The translations under genes and the position numbers were made by a program. Below, piece by piece: positions 11,955-22,439 of a stretch of 64,000 nt of DNA. How positions within the stretch are numbered: the stretch's first letter is position 1; each line of letters begins with the position of its first letter. The notes below the pieces were generated by a model. The model was not told the DNA's origin and searched no databases. It was given only the letters and a program-made list of their open reading frames with translations. The DNA is from Congeria kusceri (lineage: Eukaryota > Mollusca > Bivalvia > Myida > Dreissenidae), in NCBI GenBank assembly GCA_027627225.1, contig CM051026.1, forward strand, positions 1,003,501 to 1,067,500. Reading direction: 5' to 3'.

Positions 11955-12185
11955 TTAATTCCTACGACTTCATCGTATTACCCAATGCGTTTTCGATAAA
12001 ACGTTGCACTTTGTTTAACTGCAATAAAGTAATGCCTGCTAGTAACTAACTCATAATTGAACAGTTAAGCTAATTATCGAAAATAATAAAATGTCATAAA
12101 AATAAAAACAAATCAGGTATTATAATATTATAATACGACTCTTTACTTTAATATTGTGTTGGCGAACGCACTAGCTAAATAGCAC

Positions 12186-12243
12186 GGAAGACAACTCGAT
12201 GTTACTTCGTGGTGAGTTCCTAGCAGCAGTTGCTTCCCTTAGG
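12186..12243. repeat. short inverted-end repeat, family R copy 2
   Basis: GGAAGACAACTCGATG at the left and GCAGTTGCTTCCC at the right. It corresponds to 53468-53524 within the segmental duplication. Confidence 0.45.
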
Positions 12244-12575
12244 CTACGCGACCTGATTGTACTATTTAGTGTTAATGCATTCAAAACAATTTAATTAATT
12301 TGAAGTTCAGACTTATATAAAATTATATAGTCGTATTGTTTTAACAGCGAATAAAAAATTAATTAAAATATTGATTGAGTAAAATAATATTTTACCAACA
12401 TAAATGAATTTGGCTTATGATAATTTATTTGTATTTTATGTATTTTACGGGTAAAGTTTTAGTTCAGCATAGAAAAATTCGTTAATTAAATCATTTATTT
12501 CTGTAATATTCGCTACTTAGAATGTATCTTTTTTTAAACAATCTTTTATAAACAGTTATATGATTGTTGTTTTAG

Positions 12576-12790
12576 ACCAGAGTCCCAGATAAGGCGCGTA
12601 CACGCGTAAATTACAGAAAATTTGAAAATACGCACAGAACAATAGAATTTGTGTGTACATTTACGCACAATGTTTTCCGATGTTCGCTCTGAAAGAAAAA
12701 AAGAAAATATGGACAGGCATGCCTACCTCAATGTGCAGTTGTTATTTCCAGCAATAACAGTCTTTAAATGTTCTAAATTCTCAATTGTAA
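12576..12790 (+). repeat. dispersed repeat, family K copy 1
   Basis: Shares with 41197-41450 the blocks CCCAGATAAGG, GCGTACAYGCGTAA, GTGTACATTTACGC and TGCCTAYCTSAATGTGCAGTTG in the same order. Nature unknown; no terminal repeat or coding frame is conserved between copies. Confidence 0.5.
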
Positions 12791-12791
12791 C

Positions 12792-13965
12792 ATTATGTAT
12801 TCAAATGGTGTTGTTATTATTATTATTATTATTATGTTTATTATTATTATCAGTAGTAGTAGCAGTAGTGATAGTAGTAGCAGTAGTAGTAGTAGTAGTA
12901 GCAGTAGCAGTATTAGCAGTAGCATTGCAGTAGTAGTAGTAGTAGTAATAGTAGCAGTAGTGATAGTAGTAGCAGTAGCAGTAGTAGTAGTAGCAGTAGC
13001 AGTAGCAGTAGCAGTAGCAGTAGCAGCAGCAGCAGTAGCAGTAGCAGCAGTAACAGTAGCAGTAGCAGTAGTAGTAGTAGTAGTAGTAGACGCAGCAGTA
13101 GTAGCAGTAGTGATAGTAGTAGCGGTAGTGATAGTAGTAGCAGTAGTGATAGTAGTAGCAGTAGTGATAGTAGTAGTAGTAGTGATAGTAGTAGCAGTAG
13201 TAGCAGTAGTGATAGTAGTAGCAGTAGTAGCAGTAGTGATAGTAGTAGCAGTAGTAGCAGTAGTGTCAGTAGTAGCAGTAGTAGCAGTAGTGATAGTAGT
13301 AGCAGTAGTAGCAGTAGTGATAGTAGTAGCAGTAGTAGCAGTAGTGATAGTAGTAGCAGTAGTGATAGTAGTAGCAGTAGTGATAGTAGTAGCAGTAGTA
13401 GCAGTAGTGATAGTAGTAGCAGTAGTAGCAGTAGTGATAGTAGTAGCAGTAGTAGCAGTAGTGATATTAGTAGCAGTAGTGATAGTAGTAGCAGTAGTAG
13501 CAGTAGTGATAGTAGTAGCAGTAGTGATAGTAGTAGCAGTAGTAGCAGTAGTGACAGTAGTAGCAGTAGTGATAGTAGTAGCAGTAGTAGCAGTAGTGAT
13601 AGTAGTAGCAGTAGTAGTAGCAGTAGTGATAGTAGTAGCAGTAGTGATAGTAGTAGCAGTAGTGATAGTAGTTGCAGTAGTGATAGTAGTAGCAGTAGTA
13701 GCAGTAGTAGCAGTAGTGATAGTAGTAGCAGTAGTGATAGTAGTAGCGGTAGTGATAGTAGTAGCAGTAGTGATAGTAGTAGCAGTAGTGATAGTAGTAG
13801 CAGTAGTAGCAGTAGTAGCAGTAGTGATAGTAGTAGCAGTAGTAGCAGTAGTGATGGTAGTAGCAGTAGTAGCAGTAATAGCAGTAGTGATAGTAGTAGC
13901 AGTAGTAGCAGTAGTGATAGTAGTAGCAGTAGTAGCAGTAGTGATAGTAGTAGCAGTAGTAGTTG
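12792..13965 (+). repeat. 1.17-kb AGT/AGC/GAT triplet tract
   Basis: Compound trinucleotide repeat. In the right part it is organised as 18-bp units (GATAGTAGTAGCAGTAGT) and 27-bp units with an extra AGCAGTAGT. The triplet register is nearly uninterrupted for about 1 kb, producing long Val/Ala/Ile frames on one strand and poly-Leu/Ser frames on the other. I reject these as genes. Confidence 0.9.
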
Positions 13966-14361
13966 AATAAAAACTATGCTCTTTGTGCCATTATTCAATG
14001 AAAAGATTGTTTAATAAATAATTATTTCACCTGAAATCAAAGAAAACGTTTCAATCGATTAACTATTAATATTTGGTTGTGTCACATCGTTTGGTTAATA
14101 TATCGATAGTTAATGGTCTCAAACCAGACTGTAGTTATAAATTTTAAGAAATAATGTATTTCTCAAGCAATACCGTAATGTGTAAAACCTGAACCGCGAG
14201 CAGTAAAATCTACTTGGTTCGATGACTATCCATAATTTTATATCAACGCGTGTGTTTATAATTAATCTAAATCTGTAACACTGCAAAATACAATAACATT
14301 TAAAGAATTTAAAGATGGCCAACACGAAATATACGGTAGAAATGAGTACTTATTCTAGTTT
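13966..14361. other. AT-rich spacer
   Basis: Nothing firm. Positions about 14074-14101 hold an isolated fragment (TTTGGTTGTGTCACATCG) matching the 58.4-kb version of the 26-bp satellite, enclosed by a short inverted repeat ATTAACTAT/ATAGTTAAT. Confidence 0.4.
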
Positions 14362-14475
14362 AGCTCACCTGAGCACAAAGTGCTAATGGTGAGCTTTTGT
14401 GACCGCCTTTATTCCGTCGTACGTCAGGCGTCGTCCGTCAACATTCTCATTCAAACAAAAATGCCTCTGGGGTCG
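14362..14475 (+). mobile_element. family C copy 2, 5' fragment
   Basis: A clean left-end hairpin (14362-14395, loop AAA between GAGCAC and GTGCT) followed by the family's CCGTCGTACGTC...CCGTCAACATT leader, then truncated after about 110 bp. Confidence 0.6.
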
Positions 14476-14526
14476 TTGTGTCACACCGGTCTGACAGACC
14501 TGTGTACTCACGCTCTAAGCATTATC

Positions 14527-14585
14527 GGAGGTGGAGCCAAATCCACGGAGGTAGTGCTCAGAACATGAGGTGGAGCTAATGCACG
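14527..14585 (-). repeat. inverted partner of 15908-15965
   Basis: Reverse complement reads GCTCCACCTCATGTTCTGAG then CACTACCTCCGTGGATT, matching 15908-15965 on the plus strand (GGCTCCACCTCCGGTTCTGA and GCGCCACCTCCATGGCTTT). The two face each other across 1.3 kb and may be ends of one larger element. Confidence 0.4.
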
Positions 14586-15907
14586 ATATATAAACTTTTC
14601 AGGACTCCCAACTCTTAACCCTTCTTCTTTCCTTTAAATATTCCAATAAGTAAAAACGACATGCAGGTAATAAGGCAATATTTACTAAATACAATGTTCT
14701 CCAACGAGTTGTTGCCATTTACTTTCCACTAACAAATATGATATAATTAATTCATTATAATATATTCGGTATTGCGCATCGAATAGTTGTGACAACACTT
14801 CTAAACATGATCGGAAAATATATCTCCATAGCATTGTCGGGACGAACGGATGCCAAGAGAGAAACTGACGGATTGGCTGCAGTACACTAATATGCAACTG
14901 TCGATCAAGAAAACCGAAATCTAGCCGAATTAGCATATTATTAGTTTGTTTTTGCTTTTATTTGACATTATATTCTTGTTTTAATATGAGGAGTCATACT
15001 AACGTTGTTATAGTTGTTAACATCTAGATTATATGTGAAAATATTTATCAATTAAACATTAGTCCGTTATTCATGTTTAAGTACATGTTCTTGTATATGC
15101 TTCGATACATGTCGAGTCAGGAAAATATACAAATCAGAAAATAATGTCCTGTTTTAGTGGACAATTTTATTCCAAGCGTCATTTCAGCTCTTTCTGCATA
15201 GTTTCTGCATAATTTGTGTAAAAATATATAATATATGTTCACTTATAAATTAACACATGCTACAAATTTATAAAAAGAATGCTTAATTAACTATTAGATG
15301 TCGTATACTATTCAATAGATTCTTAAACTTTGGAAAATTAGACGACACTTCATAGGAATGAAGATTGTCTGTTTTCTACAAAGAAACTGCTTAAGTAATA
15401 GGTGTTAACAATTAAAATGATCAATAGTAAAGGGTGTGTCTGATGCTGGATCTGGGATAGGTTTTATGCTAGGGAAGGGCACGGAACATATGCCCGCCTC
15501 CCCCTGAATTGTTCTATTATGGTGAACATGCACTTCAACAGCGCAGTACTGGATGAGTAAAATATGTCCGTTTATAGTGTGAAATATGATATGAACATGC
15601 AAAACGTGTTTCTCAAAAATTCATTTGTAATTTAAAGTATCGCATTTCCAGCACGACATCTCATTAAAACACTCATATTTTATGCATTGAACATTTGCAC
15701 AAATGTTTTTTTAATAAGACCCCTTTGTGTTTGCAAAGGGTCTGACACTACAATATTCAATAGTTTTAGCCAAATGTACGCACGTGCGTCCTTGCATATG
15801 TCTGGGCGCGCGCATGGTATCCTAACGGTACGTATGTAATTGTAGTCACAACACGTAGAAAGAAACGTTAATGCAAATATGTCAATTCGTCAATCTTAAA
15901 AATGTTC
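14586..15907. other. spacer between the inverted CCACCTCC blocks
   Basis: AT-rich, no recognised gene. A 25-bp imperfect hairpin around 15718-15745 (GACCCCTTTG...CAAAGGGTC) resembles the left-end hairpins of the HINE-like families, but no matching 3' end was found. Confidence 0.35.
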
Positions 15908-15965
15908 ATTTGGCTCCACCTCCGGTTCTGAGCGCCACCTCCATGGCTTTCACTCCACTTCTTAC
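15908..15965 (+). repeat. inverted partner of 14527-14585
   Basis: Contains two GCNCCACCTCC units about 24 bp apart. A third short GCGCCACCTCGG occurs near 16313. Confidence 0.4.
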
Positions 15966-17252
15966 GTGAAAATGCAAAACGATCTGTTTAATAGACCACA
16001 AACCAATTTTATTGATAACACAGCAAATTTTACTTTTCAAAAGCAATGTTTCTATACCATAAATGATATTATTGTGTGTAAATTAGGTCTTTACATACGC
16101 ACACCCATCAATGATCTGGCTCAATTTCCATCTTGTCACAACTGATAAAAGTGCTCGGGTTTTGAAATGCGTTATGACTTCATATTTCTCTAAAATTGTT
16201 GAAAGGTATAATCGTTTCCGAATCGCACTACATTGTCTAATATTGTCGAAAACATATAAAATCAGCTCACCTTCTATCACTGTTTACTTTTTACCCGTAC
16301 TTCCCGTCATTAGCGCCACCTCGGAAGTAGAATTGGCTCGTTTTTCAATGCATCTCCACAAAGGGGTGGCGCCAGTAACTGCAGGCCGTGAAAATGTGTA
16401 TTATAAATTATTACAATAGCAATTACATTCATTTAAATGGAATTTACTTGGCCAATAAATGCCACTGTACTGTCGATGTCACGACGTTACGGGTATGACG
16501 TTGGTGTGTTCCGCGTATGATAGCCTAGTATATTTCTGATTGAATCTGTAGACAGTGTATATAACTGACGTGTTTCAAATATTGCCTGTAAATATCATTC
16601 AAGTTTATGTTTTCATCAGTGTAAAATATAGCTTGTGGCTCCATGTATAATTGTGTAACAAGCACTGTCTCAATAATTTCCGAACACCCCGGTACGCACT
16701 GTTGCGATTGTTTTGGGTCATTTAATTTATAACAAAATCATGAACCTTTATTGAATCAGCGCAAACCAAAGCATTAAGTTGTAAAAACACTCATTTACGA
16801 GATAGACGCATGTGCGCCTAGTTACCCCCCCACACACACACACACACACCACCCCTGGCATGCGTGTGAACATGTTGTCTTAGGTCCTACACTCTGCTCT
16901 CTTGAATTTGAAACCGGGACATTCAGATAGCAAGGTCTGTAAAAAACATCATCGTTGCCAAGGGCCGAGATTTTGGAAGATTTTAACCTGAATATATAGT
17001 AACACAATGTGCAGCAGGTCCGAGAGAGCACCTTTCATGTGTATGCAAATATTAAACGATGTGCGGACATAAGCGGGAGATTTGTTCTCATAATAATAAT
17101 ATAGTTTCGTGTTTGGCGTGTCTTGTGTTTTTAATTTAAATATTGCCAGTTTTAATATTTTAATGAATTGTTAATATCGCCCTTGATTGCAACCGAGGTT
17201 GGAGACAAATTTGAGCTGATTCGCACATTAAGCAGTGTATATTATATTTATT
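15966..17252. other. spacer with one CA microsatellite
   Basis: 16824-16850 is a short C-run followed by (CA)n. An open frame of about 100 codons at 16111-16419 has no recognisable domain and is paralleled by an equally open minus frame, so I do not call it a gene. Confidence 0.4.
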
Positions 17253-17985
17253 ATGCCCCCCATCGAAGATGGCGGGGTATATTGGTTTGGTAATGTCGGT
17301 CGGTCGGTCAGTCTGTCGGTCGGTCGGTAGACCACTTTCGTTTCCGCTCTCTAAGTTCAACAGTTTTCATCTGATCTTCACCATACTCCATGAGCATGAT
17401 TGTGGGCATAATATCTGGCGTTATGGCCCTTGAATTATCTAAAATTGGCCTTTTTAGCCGTTTCCGCTCTCTATGTCCAACAGTTTTCATCCAATCTTCA
17501 CCCAACTTCATGAAAATGTTTGTAACAATAACATCTAGGACAAGTTTGATAATCAGCCAAATTGCCCTGGGAATTGTGGACTTTTTGCCCTTGAATTATC
17601 TGAAATTTTACTTTTTAGCGGTTTCGGCTCCCTATGTCCAACAGTTTTCATCCGATCTTCATCAAACTTCATGAAAATGTTCGATATAATAATATCTCGG
17701 CCAAGTTTAATAACCAGCCAAATCGCCCCAGGAATTGTGGAGTTATGGCCATTGAATTATCTAAAATTGGCCTTTTTAGCCGTTTCCGTTTACTAAGTCC
17801 AACAGTTCATAGCCGATCTTCACCAAACTTGGTGTAAATCTTTGTGGGTGTATTATCTCGGTAAAGTTTGAAATTCAACCAAATCGTAACAGTAACTGTG
17901 GAGTTATGGTCCTTTATTATCTAAAATTAGCCTTTTTAGCTATTTTAACCTAGAGGGGCATAACTGTTTTACAAACAGCTCTTGT
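17253..17985 (+). mobile_element. Helentron/HINE-like element, family B copy 3 (most complete)
   Basis: Left end ATGCCCCCCATC-GAA-GATGGCGGGGTAT forms a hairpin. A GTCGGTCGGTCGG tetranucleotide run and four ~120-160-bp monomers follow (CCGTTTCCGCTCTCTAAGTT at about 17340, then 17460, 17620 and 17780). The right end is CCTAGAGGGGCATAAC, the hairpin CTGTTTTACAAACAG and CTCTTGT. The GGGGCAT near the right end is complementary to the left outer arm. Confidence 0.7.
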
Positions 17986-18257
17986 AAATGCTAATTTTTT
18001 AATGTACATAGTTTCCGTAAAAGCGTCACACATATCATTGAGTGTCGTGTTTGTTTTGTCGTTCCAAACGATACAATATATACGTAGTAAGTTGCGTCTA
18101 TTATTCACGAACTTCATATACAATTATATTTAATGTTCCAACAAGTCTCTATAAAAGTGTATCTTTTAATACTGCTGATTCTAACATGACAAGCGCAAAA
18201 TTTCCGTTGTTAAATTGCCAATAAACAGCTCGAAAAAGAAGATTCGAAAATGTAAAA

Positions 18258-18468
18258 TATAATTCGCATTGTAATTGCAGAATATTTTGTCTGGTTATGT
18301 TCGATTCGAAATAACTTTCGCTTTATCGTTGTTTACCTGTAAATGGATACAGTTTTTTCGTTCTGATGTGCGTATATTAATGACTCGTGGTTTAATTCAT
18401 ACGCATTAGAACTCAAAATGGTTGTTTATTTACAGATAAACAAACTGAAATTTGAATATTATTTCTTA
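18258..18468. repeat. nested-palindrome repeat, family D copy 3
   Basis: Contains ATCGTTGTTTACCTGTAAAT, ACTCGTGGTTTAATTCATAC and GGTTGTTTATTTACAGATAA in the family order, with diverged palindromes. Confidence 0.45.
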
Positions 18469-18572
18469 AATGAATGAATGTTAACATACTTCTTTTTGAA
18501 TCGAAAATGGGGCAAAGGTTCACATTCCCCGGGTTTTTAGGTTACACATGTTGTTGAATGAAGACAGTGTTA

Positions 18573-18945
18573 GGCCATACAAATTTGATTCTATGTTTAG
18601 CGTCCCCATGATTTTGTGAAACCTACCAACCAGGCAGGCAAAAACAAACAACAACTCGATAAAAAAAAAACATATTTCTTTCACAACTTATTCATGGCCG
18701 TGGTACAAGCTAAAGCAAATGTTTTCTTGCAAAAATGTTATAGATCATCTTCACATTGGGAACCTACTGTCATACAGTATTTTAACTGTGTACATTGACT
18801 ACTTGCGTGCTATGTTTTACAAATATTAGTAAAAACACATTTTTTCTTATATTTTCACATTGTCAAAACTGTTGTTTTTTTCGTTCAGGCGTCCAAAAAC
18901 CTACCAGCCAGAGGACGCTAAACATAGAATCAAATTGGTATGGCC
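18573..18945. mobile_element. PIF/Harbinger-like MITE, family H copy 1
   Basis: About 33-bp inverted ends: GGCCATACAAATTTGATTCT on the left and its near-perfect reverse complement on the right, continuing through ATGTTTAGCGTCC. Flanked by TTA on both sides (18570-18572, 18946-18948). A TWA target duplication is characteristic of PIF/Harbinger. A second copy at 46954-47293 is flanked by TAA. The interior has a short conserved stretch (CATGGCMGTRGTACAA) but no transposase. Confidence 0.7.
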
Positions 18946-18948
18946 TTA

Positions 18949-19380
18949 CTCTTAATGTTTACCCTTTTTAACCAATGACAAATGAATTCTTCGGAAGGTA
19001 CTATTGCAGCATTTGAACTAACGGTACAAGACAATTGTTGGATACACATTTGTATCTATCGTCAGATATTTTTTAATGCGATATCACCAAAAAGTGTTCG
19101 AATTTTATATTTAGCTATACGGTTATTTAACCTGCTAACGAATCAGATATATAATATTCGAAACATAAACAAATATAATGGAAGTTGTCGATCTGAGAAA
19201 TGCGGTTCGATTTAACGTTGTTCCGCTAATAAACAATGGCTCAATATTTAGGAATTACACCCCCGCGGTATCAAACCGCGCGTCGGAAAATAACTTCGGT
19301 CCTCACATGAATTGACAAAATAAACTCTGCAATTACCATCTGAAAACTTGGAATGTTATGTTCCGGTCATATTCACGCAC
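18949..19380. other. spacer, nothing recognised
   Basis: No repeat family or gene could be supported. It becomes GC-richer from about 19255, next to the CRE-motif array. Confidence 0.4.
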
Positions 19381-19389
19381 ATACTTTCG

Positions 19390-19505
19390 CTCGCGCTGTT
19401 ACAGTTACGTCATACAGACGTTCGCACGCGCGTCACCGCTGTAACCGTGACGTCATTCAGAAGTTAGCATGCGCGCCACCACGGTCACAGTGACGTCATT
19501 CAGAG
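19390..19505. promoter_or_regulatory. three-unit 43-bp repeat with CRE/ATF motifs
   Basis: TTACGTCA (19405-19412), TGACGTCA (19448-19455) and TGACGTCA (19491-19498) are spaced exactly 43 bp apart in a GC-rich tandem repeat. Units also share CAGACGTT/CAGAAGTT and CGCGCGTCACC/GCGCGCCACC. TGACGTCA is the full palindromic binding site of CREB/ATF-type bZIP proteins. Regulatory function is inferred only; no promoter or gene is demonstrated beside it. Confidence 0.4.
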
Positions 19506-19639
19506 ATCAGTACAAAATCAGTACAAATCATTGTTACGCCACTTAGATTAATCAAAGCTGAACGAATGACATACGTTTTGGACAATTGTTATCGCTATTC
19601 ATTTTATAAATAGGTTTTGATTTAAGGTGGTTTTATAAA

Positions 19640-20170
19640 CATCAGAATGAAAAATAATTGTTTATTTCCCAATAAACAACGATAATGCAAAAATTATTTC
19701 GATTCTGGCATAAACTGGCATTAAATTCGACTATTATATACAATGAGAACTACAGTAAAACTGAACGAATGTTGTCATTTTGGAAACTATTTCACCTTGT
19801 TGTTTATTAACTATTTTTAAAACATTTAATAAACTCCGTCAAGAATTATTTAAGAAATGATTTTTTGATTTAGAGTTGTATATAAGCTTATAAACAACTA
19901 TTTGGAGTTCTGATGCGTAGGAATTAAACCACGAGGGCGTTAGTCCCAGCGGTTTAATATACCGCGTCAGAACGACAAATCGTTGTTTATTAGCTGATAA
20001 ACAACGATAATGTGAAAATTATTTCGATTTTAATATGGCATAACAACAAAATATGCAATTACAATGCGATTTGTATTTTACAGTTTCTGAACTACTTGTT
20101 CAGGTTGTTTGTTGGTAGTTTAGCAATTTCTATAGAAAACTTTGCACGTGCCATGTTAGAATACAGAACA
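19640..20170 (+). repeat. nested-palindrome repeat, family D copies 4 (compound)
   Basis: A partial copy (19645-19740, TTGTTTATTTCCCAATAAAC) is followed by a fuller copy (about 19850-20170). The latter has GATGCGTAGGAATTAAACCA, GCGGTTTAATATACCGCG, the palindrome TTGTTTATTAGCTGATAAAC and the tail ending CTATAGAAAACTTTGC. Confidence 0.55.
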
Positions 20171-20879
20171 ATCTATGCTTGATTTACTTCTTTGTAAAAC
20201 TAGCCGTGTTTCGTGATATAATATGCATTATATGTAATCATAATTCGTTAAAATATGGCCAAACACATTTCTGTTATATATGAATCGCCCAACAATTTTG
20301 TGTTAGAAATTACACATAACGATGAAGATCAACTGATCATCATTATTTAAACTCCTACTCCTACTATATACAAACTATGCAAGCGTCTTCAATTAAAACT
20401 GGCAGAATATTATATATGAAATGTCCATTTTCTGTGTACACGCATATCATGTCGAAGATTTCCTGGCGATTTCAGCTTTTATGACTGTGAATTTATTATG
20501 ACATTGCGGTGCCAGTGTTTTAAGTTTTACACTTATCACTATATAGTAATCAGGGGCGTATCTAGAATAAACAGTACTACACGCACACTAATAGGTATTT
20601 GTACAATCTTTAAAATGTATTTTATACTAAACTGTATACACATTTATTCAATAATGAAAAACTGACGCTTATATCAGACATATTTATTCCGACAAAAATG
20701 CAATACAACTCCAGGTAAGTTAGCATTTAGCATTTAATTGGCAAATATTTCAAAGGTAGTGTTTATACAACAGAATGACTGAAGAATCTTTATAAATACG
20801 GGCCCTGGAATACTTATCCGATTAGTTTTGTACAATATCGCTATAACAGAACACATTTACTCCGAGCATTTTCCACGTG
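20171..20879. other. AT-rich spacer
   Basis: No gene, repeat family or RNA recognised. Confidence 0.45.
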
Positions 20880-20899
20880 GATATCGATGAGCGTTTTTT

Positions 20900-21130
20900 C
20901 GCAACTGATTGGTGTAAAATTTGCATCGAGATTTTTGATTGGGTTCGGAATGTTAAGACGTCGATTTTGATTGGTTGAGATTTACTGCGCATGAAAACAT
21001 TGACAAACGGCGCGAACCATTTGTTCGTTGTTCCCGAGCAAGATGGATGTCATGCAATCTGACACAGCGATCTTCTTCAACTCAGAACGCCAAACATGTG
21101 GTTATACATGTAATGGCTAATCTTGTAAAT
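20900..21130 (+). promoter_or_regulatory. candidate promoter and first exon (speculative)
   Basis: Three ATTGG (inverted CCAAT) boxes occur near 20908, 20938 and 20969 at about 30-bp spacing, followed by TGCGCATG and a GC-richer segment. An ATG at 21113 gives six codons (MANLVN) ending exactly at a consensus splice donor GTAAGT (21131-21136). An upstream ATG at 21043 opens a 25-codon frame that overlaps it. This could be a gene start or chance. Confidence 0.25.
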
Positions 21131-21623
21131 GTAAGTCTAATACTTTTTATATTTTCAATTTGTCAAAATGAGACTTCGAATAGTTTTTTTAAGCTATTTT
21201 TAACATTATAGATTGTAAAATAAGTTTGCACTGATATTTTGTACGAAAATATAGTGATTCATTTCTATTTTATGTAGAATTTCTGCCTAGTGGGATGTTA
21301 CCGTGTATTTGTTTTGGGTATAATTTGCAGTTGCAACTTTAGCTTGAATTTACGAAATCTTTAAACACATGATACACGTATTTACACAACTTTTCACAGT
21401 TAAACTTCTTTTCGAATGTAATACTGTTTGATGTCGGCATGTTATGCTAGCATTGATTATACACATTTTATTTTCAATACTTAAAGAATTTCTTGTTTTA
21501 AAACCCCACTTTTTATATATCACGTGCTCTGAAGACGCAACGTTTATCGGTCTCCTATAGGCGCTTTCTTCCGGGTCCAGTCTTTGGGCCGCCAAGTTGA
21601 CAGGTTTCCTCGATCTCCTGCAG

Positions 21624-21749
21624 ACGCATTCCTCGCTTCGTCGGTGCTCCTGTTTCGAAACGATTGCGGGAACGAGGCCGGTTACAATTGGATACCAGCA
21701 ACAGATAAGTCATGATGAAATCACGTATTCACGTTATTTTCAAGTCTAA
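21624..21749 (+). CDS. candidate second exon of an unknown small protein (speculative)
   Basis: A CTCCTGCAG acceptor (to 21623) precedes a locally GC-rich 123-nt open segment that stays in frame with the phase-0 donor at 21130. The joined product would be 47 residues, starting MANLVNTHSSLRRCSC and ending at TAA 21747-21749. No family, motif or signal peptide is recognisable. The region upstream (21530-21600) has CCGGAAGA and CACGTG motifs that could equally mark a promoter on the minus strand. Low confidence; only a transcript could decide. Confidence 0.15.
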   Translation, partial: THSSLRRCSCFETIAGTRPVTIGYQQQISHDEITYSRYFQV

Positions 21750-22236
21750 TTTTGCATTTAGTCCATCATTAAACTCTTTTAAGTTAATATAATTTGTTTT
21801 AGTTTGTTTTTGTTTTTTTTAATTTAGGGAAACATATCTTTTAACCAGAAAGTGTGAACTCTTCTTAAGCGTCGAATGCATCATTACGTTAAATATGCCC
21901 TTTCTAAATTGTGTACATAAATGGCAGATAAAACTCAAAATTCGGTTTTGGGGTGTACAAGAATTTGATTTTTGATACGTAAGATTAACATTTGATTTTA
22001 ACTTAATAATATTAAGTCGGAAAAGAGCAGTGTTTTTTCTGTGAATTCCCAAGCCAAGGCCCTGTCAAACAAGGCGACAAGATTGAAAGGGCGCCCCCAC
22101 CCTGCCGTCTGGCTTGTTAGGGTCATGACCTGGGAGTTCAAGGAATAAATACGAGTCTTTTCTGATAATCATCAAATGGGATGGAATAAATATGCTAAAA
22201 CTCAAAATGCCCTAGTTTTAGCTGCCATTTATGTTT
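21750..22236. other. spacer, nothing recognised
   Basis: AT-rich; short GC-rich patch at 22060-22135 without recognisable content. Confidence 0.4.
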
Positions 22237-22268
22237 ATACTAATAAAAGTGATAATGATTATGATGAC

Positions 22269-22299
<31 letters not shown>

Positions 22300-22312
22300 A
22301 TGATGATATGAT
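22237..22312. repeat. GAT/GCT microsatellite
   Basis: Mixed (TGA)n and (GCT)n triplets; read as poly-His/Gln-like frames on the minus strand, which I attribute to the repeat. Confidence 0.8.
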
Positions 22313-22439
22313 GACGATTCCTTTTCGCTCATAATGACCCTAAGGCAATTAAAACAGCAGAATGTCATGTAATAAAAAATAAAATATGTAACGTGATGAT
22401 AGGTATACACAATAAATAATGTGATTGATTTGTCTTTGT

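Larger units (their letters stand above)
6489..12360 (+). repeat. segmental duplication copy 1 (satellite array with both flanks)
   Basis: 6489-7250 aligns by eye with 44640-46390 (minus the inserted family A element there), and 8893-9503 plus 11283-12360 align with 52393-52975 plus 52979-53621. The shared segments include CGTCTTACTAAATTGTG, TCCGTTTCCTGGGAAGAACC, CTGCATTGGGGCTGTT and AATGCCTGCT. Differences are mainly insertions: a family C element and a TTAA MITE in this copy, a family A element in the other. Confidence 0.65.

Noticed and set aside
12795..13998. 391-residue Val/Ala/Ile frame and 361-residue poly-Leu frame on opposite strands
   Set aside because: Both are translations of the triplet tract; opposite-strand overlap of equal length is the signature of a repeat, not of genes.
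15718..15745. Bacterial-type terminator hairpin
   Set aside because: The sequence context is eukaryotic; the hairpin more resembles the left ends of the HINE-like families, and no gene precedes it.
16083..16419. Overlapping 102- and 65-residue frames on opposite strands
   Set aside because: No family motif, no codon or splice evidence, and both strands are equally open.
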